From CAZOHC01 sp964579845 (GTDB lineage: Bacteria; Patescibacteriota; Microgenomatia; Levybacterales; UBA12049), in assembly GCA_964579845.1 (NCBI GenBank), contig CAZOHC010000019.1, positions 1 through 21,213 of the forward strand: a DNA stretch of 21,213 nt, read 5' to 3'. Made by a program: the position numbers and the translations under genes. This document shows positions 1 through 5,672 of this stretch, piece after piece (within the stretch, counting starts at the first letter, position 1; each line of letters opens with the position of its first letter). The notes under the pieces are model-generated. The model saw only the letters and a program-made list of their open reading frames with translations, was not told where the DNA came from and made no database searches.

Positions 1-102
1 CCTGATGCTCCGATAAATACAGATTCAGCGCAGAATGAGGAGAGTTTCTTCGATACGACAGCCGAGAAAAAAGACGATGAGACCATTCATGATCTCACGT
101 AG
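1..102 (+). CDS. C-terminal end of an unidentified protein (partial)
   Basis: Frame 1 is open from the first base to a TAG at 100-102 and gives 33 residues. The tail is strongly acidic and polar (NEES, AEKKDDET) and looks like a disordered C-terminus. The start lies outside the window and no domain is visible, so no function can be given. A 6-bp hairpin (CGAAAT, loop GCTC, ATTTCG) at about 119-134 follows the stop but has no clear T tract. Confidence 0.6.
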   Translation, partial: PDAPINTDSAQNEESFFDTTAEKKDDETIHDLT

Positions 103-176
103 CATGAAGCCTGTACATTCGAAATGCTCATTTCGGAACTCGAAAATTTAGCAATGTAACAATAAAGCAATTGTTC

Positions 177-269
177 TTACTTACTTTTCTTCTTCAGCCG
201 TTTGTTAATTCGTGCAGGTCCTTTTTTCCCGAACATGTTTCCTTTTGGTTTGCGTGCAGCTTTTGACAT
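177..269 (-). CDS. 30-residue highly basic microprotein
   Basis: This short frame runs from ATG at 269 to TAA at 177-179. It encodes 30 residues, of which about 13 are Lys or Arg, and reads MSKAARKPKGN, MFGKKGPAR, INKRLKKKSK. Expression signals are unusually good: AGGAGG (278-273) lies 3 nt before the ATG, and an extended -10 TGCTATAAT (293-285) lies just upstream. The predicted transcript starts at about 278, so the 5' leader would be only about 9 nt and would begin with the Shine-Dalgarno sequence. Size and charge recall small ribosome- or RNA-binding proteins such as bTHX, but I do not recognise the sequence and this is only an analogy. It stands alone and runs toward the end of the preceding partial gene. 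Confidence 0.65.
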   Translation of the reverse strand: MSKAARKPKGNMFGKKGPARINKRLKKKSK

Positions 270-272
270 ATA

Positions 273-293
273 CCTCCTGGAAATATTATAGCA
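273..293 (-). promoter_or_regulatory. Extended -10 promoter and Shine-Dalgarno of the 30-residue gene
   Basis: On the minus strand TGC-TATAAT occupies 293-285 and AGGAGG occupies 278-273. No good -35 is seen at 17 bp (TGCTGA), which is compatible with an extended -10 promoter. Confidence 0.6.
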
Positions 294-308
294 CGGATTC
301 AAAAAATT

Positions 309-442
309 CAGCATACTCGGTGATTCAGATGGTCAGAACATCGGTTAAATCAGAAATCAGTGATTGCAAGATTGAAGACGTATGTTTCTCTGGTGTACTG
401 ACTTACTGACACGCTGATTTTCTGAGTTTGCAGAGTATTCTG
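309..442. repeat. Degenerate palindromic intergenic element, copy A
   Basis: The left arm (309-341) begins CAGCATACTCGG and continues with TCAGA and TCAG words. The complement of the right arm (408-442) begins CAGAATACTCTG with the same words in the same order. The element ends just before the stop codon of the SET-domain gene. Similar arms occur at 3604-3694 and 6435-6571. It encodes nothing convincing. Confidence 0.45.
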
Positions 443-447
443 AAGTC

Positions 448-1191
448 TTATTTCGCGTTGGACTCAGCGATGATTCGTCCTTCACTCACCCCTAAAATGT
501 GCAGATTAAGCTTTGGGTAGAGGAGGGTTCTCCCTGTCTTTCTGATAAGCATTCTGATATCACGAATCGATGGAAGAGTACTGTATTGCAGAATCTCGGG
601 TTTTTCCTGAACAGCGCCGAAGATATCGTAGATCGGATGATCTTTCGGAGCTTTGGGATACGAGGCAAGCGGTTGCAGCTCTTTTCCGTATCGTATTCGT
701 TCAGGTTTGGTTTTTTTCATTTCTTTATTATGAAACTCATTCCACGTAGCATATTTCTCCTTCGTGAGGTGCATCGTGGACCGGCAGATAATCGTGCCAC
801 AGGAGCAAAGGTGCGTACAGGGGGCGCAGGATTTGTCCTGCGGGCTTAACAGATAGTTAATCGTTAACTCCTCACCGGGAAAGATACGCCGGAGGGAGAA
901 AAAAAGGGTATGGCCTTTATAGGTATACATCCAGGTATTCGGGGTACAGGAATGATTGAGGAGATATGTTCCGGGTTTTGCGAGGTCAGGAAAGATTGAA
1001 GCACGATCATGGTAGTACATGAGGTAAAAGTTTTCCTCCTCATCGATCCCGTCTTCTTCTGCCGGATGGACGACTGTACCGAGGTAGTCACCGATAATTG
1101 TTCCCTGAGCTATCTCTTTGCTCGCAAAAACACCCCGACCCTTTTTCGGGGTTTTTCGTACCTCCCAGGCATCATCAGGTAATAAAAACAT
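448..1191 (-). CDS. SET-domain protein (putative lysine methyltransferase)
   Basis: The protein has 247 residues from ATG 1191. SET hallmarks are in order: GRGVFA near 18-23, NHSCTPN at 79-85 (the S-adenosylmethionine/active-site knot), and GEELTINY at 106-113 with the catalytic-type Tyr. A post-SET-like Cys cluster follows (C122, C125, C129, C131, C136; CSCGTIICR), probably binding zinc. SET proteins transfer methyl from SAM to lysine; the target here is unknown. The frame extends upstream to GTG at 1209, but an extended -10 TGATACAAT (TACAAT at 1205-1200) lies 8 nt before ATG 1191, matching the leaderless spacing of other genes here, so ATG is preferred. The ~100-residue C-terminus after the Cys cluster is unassigned. 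SET proteins are well known in eukaryotes and scattered in bacteria, so the origin cannot be told from this window. Confidence 0.88.
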   Translation of the reverse strand: MFLLPDDAWEVRKTPKKGRGVFASKEIAQGTIIGDYLGTVVHPAEEDGIDEEENFYLMYYHDRASIFPDLAKPGTYLLNHSCTPNTWMYTYKGHTLFFSLRRIFPGEELTINYLLSPQDKSCAPCTHLCSCGTIICRSTMHLTKEKYATWNEFHNKEMKKTKPERIRYGKELQPLASYPKAPKDHPIYDIFGAVQEKPEILQYSTLPSIRDIRMLIRKTGRTLLYPKLNLHILGVSEGRIIAESNAK

Positions 1192-1254
1192 CAGGCATGA
1201 TTGTATCACAAAATAAAGATTATCGTCTCATAGTTTGTGGGATTACTCATGCTT

Positions 1255-1263
1255 TGTTATAAT
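1255..1263 (+). promoter_or_regulatory. Extended -10 promoter of the small gene at 1351
   Basis: TGT-TATAAT at 1255-1263 is a perfect extended -10. The expected transcript start near 1270 rules out start codons further upstream (such as ATG 1237) for the following small gene. Confidence 0.55.
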
Positions 1264-1350
1264 ATCGCCTCTCTTTATCTTCATCTATCAGGACTCCTTG
1301 AGGATTGGAGAGGAGAGAGTGGGTTGAAGGTTGCTCGCGAAAGGATTTCT

Positions 1351-1596
1351 ATGCGTGAGGTAATGCACGTTCGAGAGTTTCCTGACCATCGGTTTTATCT
1401 GCTGGTTCGCATTCGGACCTTTCTTCGGTTCTTCCGGTTCAAATCGATTTGGATCTCGGAAGACTACGAAGAGTTGATCGTTAAGTACGATTACCTGATC
1501 CGGACTGGTAGCAAGCCGAGTCAGCTCGCTATTATCGGTTGCTCGGGGAGATCAGGGCTTCAGATTACCGCAAAGTATGCTGGAGCTTCTTCGTAG
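1351..1596 (+). CDS. Small protein of unknown function (81 aa)
   Basis: The frame is read from ATG 1351, preceded by AAGGA 5 nt upstream; TTG 1324, with AGGAG 8 nt before it, is an alternative that adds 9 residues. The product is basic and rich in aromatic residues (FLRFFRFKSIWI, EDYEELIVKYDYL) and ends in a Gly/Ser-rich tail. No family is recognised. It is probably a real gene because an extended -10 promoter precedes it and a strong intrinsic terminator begins 12 nt after its TAG, making it a compact single-gene unit of about 370 nt. The transcript could also act as an RNA, and the sequence does not decide between the two. Confidence 0.5.
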   Translation: MREVMHVREFPDHRFYLLVRIRTFLRFFRFKSIWISEDYEELIVKYDYLIRTGSKPSQLAIIGCSGRSGLQITAKYAGASS

Positions 1597-1608
1597 CAAG
1601 ACACGATT

Positions 1609-1640
1609 GGGGTCTTCGGGTTATCCGGAGACCCCTTTTT
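1609..1640 (+). terminator. Intrinsic terminator after the small gene
   Basis: GGGGTCTTCGG pairs with CCGGAGACCCC (11 bp with one G-T pair) around a GTTAT loop and is followed by TTTTT. This is a textbook rho-independent terminator in the plus direction. Confidence 0.9.
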
Positions 1641-1654
1641 CATGGGTAAGACGA

Positions 1655-1683
1655 GGCTATATGGTAGACTATAGCCCTATAGT
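1655..1683. promoter_or_regulatory. Overlapping palindromes, operator-like, upstream of the helicase promoter
   Basis: GGCTATA (1655-1661) and TATAGCC (1670-1676) form one inverted repeat. ACTATAG-CC-CTATAGT (1668-1683) is a second, perfect one. They share TATAGCC, and the second ends 3 bp before the TTGACA of the next promoter, a common place for a regulator to bind. No regulator can be named. Confidence 0.45.
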
Positions 1684-1686
1684 AGA

Positions 1687-1715
1687 TTGACATTGTTGTT
1701 CTCTTATGCTATACT
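1687..1715 (+). promoter_or_regulatory. Consensus sigma-70-type promoter of the DEAD-box helicase
   Basis: TTGACA (1687-1692), a 17-bp spacer and TATACT (1710-1715) preceded by TGC give a near-perfect promoter. Transcription should start near 1722, about 205 nt before the helicase ATG. Confidence 0.8.
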
Positions 1716-1721
1716 TCACCA

Positions 1722-1927
1722 AGTACAGGCAGATTTATGGTTCCGAACCATTGAAACAATGCATCTGCTTAATTTTGAATCTACATTGACTCAGAAAGAT
1801 AAAGATACCTCAATATTTTCTTTAACCACTCGTATCTTCTCTTCGCAATCAACGGATATTTCTCTACTTAAGCAGTTGCATTTTTTCCATGACTCGGATT
1901 CCTGAGTATCTTCTCAGACATTAGTAT
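1722..1927 (+). promoter_or_regulatory. Long structured 5' leader of the DEAD-box helicase mRNA
   Basis: Three elements are visible. ATGGTT-CCG-AACCAT (1737-1751) is a hairpin. The strand at 1759-1772 pairs with 1868-1881 over 14 positions with one mismatch, enclosing about 95 nt, and ends in six Ts (1881-1886), so it resembles a terminator with a large enclosed domain; inside it AAGATAC near 1801 can pair with GTATCTT near 1842. CTGAG-TATCTT-CTCAG (1902-1917) lies just before the start codon. No Shine-Dalgarno is seen near ATG 1928. Long cold-responsive leaders are known for helicases such as E. coli deaD; that parallel is inference. A 72-codon frame in this stretch has no start signals and is not supported. 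Confidence 0.6.
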
Positions 1928-3124
1928 ATGTACAACAGTAAACGATACGCACCCCGGGACAGAAGGGGTAAAAAACATACCGGAGAAAAGAAACAGTTCC
2001 CGAAACGGCCGGCTCGACGAGAGCGGTCTATTGACGTATCCTTGCTTGTTCGAAAAGCTGTTGAAGAAGTTATTGAAGTGTATGTACCTGAGCACCAGTT
2101 CAGTGATTTTCCGATTACTGATCAGTTAAAGCAAGCGGTTATAGCAAAAGGGTATAAAACGCCGACGCCGATTCAGGATCAGGCGATCATACCGTTACTT
2201 CAGGGTAAAGATGTTGTCGGTATTGCCAATACCGGAACAGGGAAAACAGCTGCATTCCTCATCCCTTTGATTAATAAAGTGCTCCTTGATAGATCGCAGA
2301 AGGTCCTCATCGTCGCACCGACCCGTGAGCTTGCGGTACAGATTCAGGAAGAATTAGTGCAGTTCACACCGGGCATGCAGATACACTCAGTGTTGTGTAT
2401 CGGAGGGGTTAACATCAACCCCCAGATCAGACAGCTTGCGAGAAAACCGCAGTTTGTGATCGGAACTCCGGGGAGACTCAAAGATCTTGAGAAACAACGA
2501 AAGCTGTTTTTGGGAGATTTTCAGAATATCGTGCTTGACGAGGTAGACCGTATGCTTGATATGGGGTTTATTAATGATATGAAGTATTTAATCGGGAAAC
2601 TGGCCAAACCGAGACAGTCACTTTTCTTCTCAGCAACCCTTCCACAGGCCGCACAAGCGATTATGAAAGACTTTTTGACAGATCCTGTAACTATTACTGT
2701 CAAAACCCGTGATACTTCAAAAAACGTCGATCAGGATGTCATAAAAACGAACGGCAAAGCAAAGATCGATGTTCTGCATGATTTGCTCATCCAGGAAGGA
2801 TTTGAGAAAGTGCTTGTTTTTGGACGCACGAAGTGGGGAATGGAGAAACTCGCGAAACTGCTTGAGAAACGCGGATTTAAAGTCGCGGCAATCCACGGAA
2901 ACAAAAACCAGAATCAGCGTCAGCGTGCGATAACGATGTTCAAGGGTAATGAGATTACGATTCTACTCGCAACAGATATCGCTTCCCGAGGACTGGATAT
3001 TCCCGGGGTAACCCACGTGATTAACTATGATTTACCGGAAACGTACGAAGATTACATTCATAGAATCGGGAGAACGGGGAGAGCTGAGAATAAAGGAAAA
3101 GCAATTACACTGCTTGATCATTAA
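1928..3124 (+). CDS. DEAD-box ATP-dependent RNA helicase (DEVD variant)
   Basis: The 398-residue protein unwinds RNA duplexes using ATP, typically in ribosome assembly or mRNA turnover. A basic Arg/Lys-rich N-terminus (1-35) is followed by the full motif set: Q motif PTPIQDQ (79-85), motif I NTGTGKT (101-107), Ia PTRELA (131-136), Ib TPGRL (180-184), II DEVD (204-207, in place of DEAD), III SAT (235-237), IV VLVFGR, V ATDIASRGLDI (348-358) and VI HRIGRTGRA (378-386). It stops soon after motif VI, so the C-terminal tail is minimal. Its TAA overlaps the stop of the convergent Nudix-like gene within a single TTAA (3121-3124), leaving no room for a terminator between them. Expression is probably controlled by the upstream palindromes and long leader. 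Confidence 0.96.
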   Translation: MYNSKRYAPRDRRGKKHTGEKKQFPKRPARRERSIDVSLLVRKAVEEVIEVYVPEHQFSDFPITDQLKQAVIAKGYKTPTPIQDQAIIPLLQGKDVVGIANTGTGKTAAFLIPLINKVLLDRSQKVLIVAPTRELAVQIQEELVQFTPGMQIHSVLCIGGVNINPQIRQLARKPQFVIGTPGRLKDLEKQRKLFLGDFQNIVLDEVDRMLDMGFINDMKYLIGKLAKPRQSLFFSATLPQAAQAIMKDFLTDPVTITVKTRDTSKNVDQDVIKTNGKAKIDVLHDLLIQEGFEKVLVFGRTKWGMEKLAKLLEKRGFKVAAIHGNKNQNQRQRAITMFKGNEITILLATDIASRGLDIPGVTHVINYDLPETYEDYIHRIGRTGRAENKGKAITLLDH

Positions 3125-3555
3125 CCCTGAAGTTGCATTTCGCGGATAGCATAGTTGATGACTCGTTGGCCGACAGTAATATCCTGCTTCGTCTGCGGCT
3201 TCATCGGTAACTTCGTGATCTGTTTGAAATGAAACCACCCCATGTCAGAATCTGCTAGTAATGCATCTTCATCAGCCAAATCCTCAAAAACAGCGTAGTA
3301 GATATAGTGGTTCAGTTTTTTGTCTTTGTGGAAGTAATCGTAAACAGGAAAGCATGATTCAAGAGAGAGAGGGATACCGAGTTTCTCGGTTATGACCCGA
3401 TGGAAGGTCTTTTCTGCAGTCTCATCCCCTTGGTTTTTTCCTCCGAAGAGTGTCCAGATCGCGGGCTGGTCAGGCTTAATTTGAAACTGATGCAAGAGAA
3501 TTTGTTGGGAGGAAGGGTTATAGATAAATCCACTTGCATAAAACTCATTATGCAT
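3121..3555 (-). CDS. Nudix-hydrolase-like protein with an incomplete Nudix box
   Basis: This is a 144-residue Nudix fold. Family members cleave nucleoside diphosphates linked to another group. FYASGFIYN, WTLFGGKNQGDE and KLGIPLSLES match the Nudix layout. The box GX5EX7REUXEEXGU is only partly kept: G, the first E, R and one E of the EE pair are present, but the E after R is V and the last E is K (RVITEKLGI). Two metal-binding acids are therefore missing, and activity may be altered or lost. Start choice: TGCTATAAT (3571-3563) is followed by exactly 7 nt and then ATG 3555, matching the leaderless rule; the frame itself is open to 3606. It is convergent with the helicase and shares its stop region. 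Confidence 0.8.
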   Translation of the reverse strand: MHNEFYASGFIYNPSSQQILLHQFQIKPDQPAIWTLFGGKNQGDETAEKTFHRVITEKLGIPLSLESCFPVYDYFHKDKKLNHYIYYAVFEDLADEDALLADSDMGWFHFKQITKLPMKPQTKQDITVGQRVINYAIREMQLQG

Positions 3556-3562
3556 TAACATT

Positions 3563-3571
3563 ATTATAGCA
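3563..3571 (-). promoter_or_regulatory. Extended -10 of the Nudix-like gene
   Basis: TGC-TATAAT on the minus strand ends 7 nt before ATG 3555, so the transcript should begin at or next to the start codon. Confidence 0.65.
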
Positions 3572-3603
3572 GAAATTTCCTGTTTTGGGGAGGGGGGATT
3601 CGG

Positions 3604-3694
3604 CAAACTCGGAGTCCTCAGAGAACCAGAAACATGCGTGTATCAGCAGATTGGAAAGAAAATACGTATTAAGTCAGACTTTCTGAGTGTTCAG
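3604..3694. repeat. Degenerate palindromic intergenic element, copy B
   Basis: The left part carries AAACTCGG, CCTCAGAGAACCAG and GTGTATCAG. The right part carries GTCAGACTTTCTGAG and GTTCAG, roughly its complement. The word order matches the copies at 309-442 and 6435-6571. It abuts the stop of the CAP-domain gene. Confidence 0.4.
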
Positions 3695-3696
3695 AT

Positions 3697-4551
3697 TTAC
3701 TTCGGCTCCAGACTCGACATAATCATGGCGCAGGTTTTGTTTTGGCAGACGACACAGGCGTATTTTGAGTTTCCGAGTACGCCTCCCCGATGAACGGACG
3801 AGTTCATCCACCAGTTCAACGCTGCTTCTTCGCTATTCTGGCTGATCATGTTCTCACTGGCACGAAACGGAATGTCCATGGCGCGGAATCCAGCGTGGAT
3901 GGAGCTTGAGCCGTAGACCTCATTTTCTAACTGTGGCTTTCTCGCTTCAGCGACTGAACAGACCTCTGGGTGTTTCTCAAACGCAGGAAGACCTGCTTCA
4001 GATCGCTTCTGGTTGACCATGGAGAAGAGCGTATCAGCACTCAAGGTGCCGTTTGTCGCGTAAGCAGGGAGGGATGAGGCACTCGGTGTTACCGGTGTCT
4101 CAACTTTCGTCGGTTGTGGCGTCGGTGTCATGGTCGGTACTGTGGTTGCAGCAAGCACTGCTTGGATGGATGTAGGGGTTGCTTTCTTCGCTACTGTCGG
4201 TGTTGGAGTCGTGGTCGGCAGCTGTTTCTTCGGGGTAGGGATGATGATTTCTTCTGCGAGAACTTCTCCTTTTTCCGTATTTTGAACGAGAATCGCCTTC
4301 TCGTGATCTTCTGGGGTAGCTGCTTCTGCCTCGCTCACCGTCATAAACGTCACCGAGACTGTGACAGGAGCATCTATCGGCGATGCAAACGCCAGGCCGG
4401 TGTCAACGGTCAGTCCTTCGTGGGAAATTGTTTTCTGGAGTGTTAGCTCTGCTGCGTAGGCAGTCCGTGAGGCGACAAAAGACACGGAAAACAAGGTTCC
4501 GGTAAGTGTGACGATTAGGCAGAAAAATCGTAGCACCCGTGTATACTTCAT
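3697..4551 (-). CDS. Secreted CAP/SCP-domain protein with Thr-Pro linker
   Basis: The protein has 284 residues: a signal peptide (1-33, cleavage likely after AYA), a ~70-residue N-terminal segment of unknown fold, a Pro/Thr-rich linker (about 105-160, TTTPTPT, TMTPTPQPT) and a C-terminal CAP domain (about 172-284). CAP-site residues are visible: H219 (IHAG), E233 (SENM) and H254 (SVHRGGVLG). Four Cys in this domain (C198, C266, C269, C274) may form disulfides. Bacterial CAP proteins are extracellular and mostly of unknown activity. The -10 TATAAG (4564-4559) lies 7 nt before ATG, so the mRNA is probably leaderless. The layout resembles the lysozyme-like protein at 12612-13325, which also has a segment reading VTLQ...EGLTF before a Thr-Pro linker. 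Confidence 0.9.
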   Translation of the reverse strand: MKYTRVLRFFCLIVTLTGTLFSVSFVASRTAYAAELTLQKTISHEGLTVDTGLAFASPIDAPVTVSVTFMTVSEAEAATPEDHEKAILVQNTEKGEVLAEEIIIPTPKKQLPTTTPTPTVAKKATPTSIQAVLAATTVPTMTPTPQPTKVETPVTPSASSLPAYATNGTLSADTLFSMVNQKRSEAGLPAFEKHPEVCSVAEARKPQLENEVYGSSSIHAGFRAMDIPFRASENMISQNSEEAALNWWMNSSVHRGGVLGNSKYACVVCQNKTCAMIMSSLEPK

Positions 4552-4620
4552 CAGCTAGCTTATACAGTATATAAACATTTTTATCATGATTGCAAACTGA
4601 ACCAAACGTAAACCTATAGT

Positions 4621-4649
4621 TTGACTTTCAGCCTCAATTATTCTATAAT
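4621..4649 (+). promoter_or_regulatory. Promoter of the histidine phosphatase gene
   Basis: TTGACT (4621-4626), a 17-bp spacer and TATAAT (4644-4649) form a strong sigma-70-type promoter, divergent from the CAP-domain gene. Confidence 0.75.
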
Positions 4650-4667
4650 ACATGCAGGCACATTAAC

Positions 4668-5477
4668 TTGTTGGACAGAAAGGCGAACAACGTGGAAACG
4701 TTGCCGATGGTGGCACTCCAATGTCCATTGGAAGTGCTGTTCATACGACATGCACCGTCTAACTATAATGCACATCGGGAGAAGAAGCGCTTAGATGAGA
4801 TGTATACGGCGCTTTGCCGTGCTTATGCACGCAATCCTGAGTCAGCGGAAACGCTTGAACTTGCCCGTGTAGTGCATGAGAAATACCCGCTTCTTCTAAG
4901 TGATCCGGAAACGGGACTTGCAGAAGTTGCGTACGCGTTAGCGAAGTCAACGGGTCAACGACTCAGTGCAACCTGCCGTACTGTTCCGGATGTTATCTTC
5001 GTATCACCGTATATCCGAACAGTACAGACACTGTCTGCATTGACTGAAGGATGGCCAGAACTCGCTTCTTGCGAGGTTATCGAAGAGTGGCTAATTCGCG
5101 AGCGTGAGCACGGGGACCGTCTGAAGTATAACGACAGACGCCTGTATTTCGCGCATCATCCTGAAGAACGAGTAAAGTACGATCTTCAGGGACCATACCG
5201 GTATCGTTATCCGGGCGGCGAGAGCTTTCCTGATGTTATGGACCGCAGTCAGTTATTCCTGGACAGGCTCAATACGAGCTATCCCGGAGCACGAATCATG
5301 GTGGTGACGCACCACTTATTCATCCTGGCTACCCGAGCGGTTCTCGAAGACTTAAGTCTTGAGGAAATCGATCGGATTGACCATGAGAATAAACCGGCAA
5401 ACTGTGGGATTACCTCCTATCGAGGAACCCCATCCGGAAAGCTACTTCTTACCCGGTACAACGAGCGGTTGTACTAG
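4668..5477 (+). CDS. Histidine phosphatase (phosphoglycerate-mutase-like) family protein
   Basis: A phosphohistidine-based phosphatase; the substrate is unknown. In the 269-residue longest reading the catalytic RH is R27-H28 (LFIRHAPSN), the SPYIRTVQT motif is at 113-121, an acidic/basic EREHGD stretch is at 145-150, YRYPGGESFPDV at 179-190 recalls the fructose-2,6-bisphosphatase branch, and the second catalytic His is in VTHH (near 215). The start is uncertain: TTG 4668 gives the longest frame, GTG 4692 has AAAGG about 8 nt upstream, and ATG 4707 begins closest to the domain. The promoter at 4621-4649 fits all three. This gene is not leaderless, unlike many neighbours. A folded RNA/terminator follows it. 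Confidence 0.85.
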   Translation: MLDRKANNVETLPMVALQCPLEVLFIRHAPSNYNAHREKKRLDEMYTALCRAYARNPESAETLELARVVHEKYPLLLSDPETGLAEVAYALAKSTGQRLSATCRTVPDVIFVSPYIRTVQTLSALTEGWPELASCEVIEEWLIREREHGDRLKYNDRRLYFAHHPEERVKYDLQGPYRYRYPGGESFPDVMDRSQLFLDRLNTSYPGARIMVVTHHLFILATRAVLEDLSLEEIDRIDHENKPANCGITSYRGTPSGKLLLTRYNERLY

Positions 5478-5499
5478 TTCAGCAAGAGTTATTTGCAAT

Positions 5500-5606
5500 A
5501 AAGCACCGTAAGGTGAGGAAGGCATTGCCTATGACGTAGCTGGCCAAGCGGCCATGAAAAAAGCGTTTTAGGGTTGTTCTTCCTCAGCAGCCCCAAGGTG
5601 CTTTTT
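5500..5606 (+). terminator. Large structured RNA element ending in an intrinsic terminator
   Basis: AAAGCACC (5500-5507) pairs with GGTGCTTT (5597-5604) and TGAGGAAG (5514-5521) pairs with CTTCCTCA (5579-5586). Inside lie TGGCC-AAGC-GGCCA (about 5530-5543) and a small GGC-ATT-GCC hairpin. A T tract follows (5602-5607). A competing local hairpin CACC-GTAA-GGTG (5504-5515), with a GNRA-type loop, would use the same CACC as the terminator stem. The simplest reading is the 3' end of the phosphatase transcript; an attenuator or small RNA is possible. It matches no RNA family that I recognise. Confidence 0.6.
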
Positions 5607-5634
5607 TCGTGGCTAATCTAGTGAAAAATACTCC

Positions 5635-5665
5635 TTGACCCTTACGTTACGTCATGGTTTATACT
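5635..5665 (+). promoter_or_regulatory. MerR-type promoter and operator with a 19-bp spacer
   Basis: TTGACC (5635-5640) and TATACT (5660-5665) are 19 bp apart. The overlong spacer holds the inverted repeat ACCCTTACGT-T-ACGTCATGGT (5638-5658, 8 of 10 positions paired). This is the known architecture by which MerR-family activators untwist their own promoter, so the gene downstream is probably autoregulated. Confidence 0.85.
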
Positions 5666-5672
5666 CCATTAT

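Noticed and set aside
1192..1209. GTG start at 1209 for the SET protein
   Set aside because: The extended -10 TGATACAAT overlaps these codons, and ATG 1191 has the spacing seen elsewhere; GTG remains a minor alternative.
1684..1905. 72-codon plus-strand frame before the helicase
   Set aside because: It overlaps the helicase promoter and the folded leader and has no Shine-Dalgarno or leaderless -10; its content is explained by the RNA element.
5500..5606. SRP RNA or tRNA-like identity for the folded element
   Set aside because: AGCAGCC and AAGG words recall SRP RNA, but the GGAA tetraloop helix with its conserved bulges is not there, and no cloverleaf with an anticodon arm forms.
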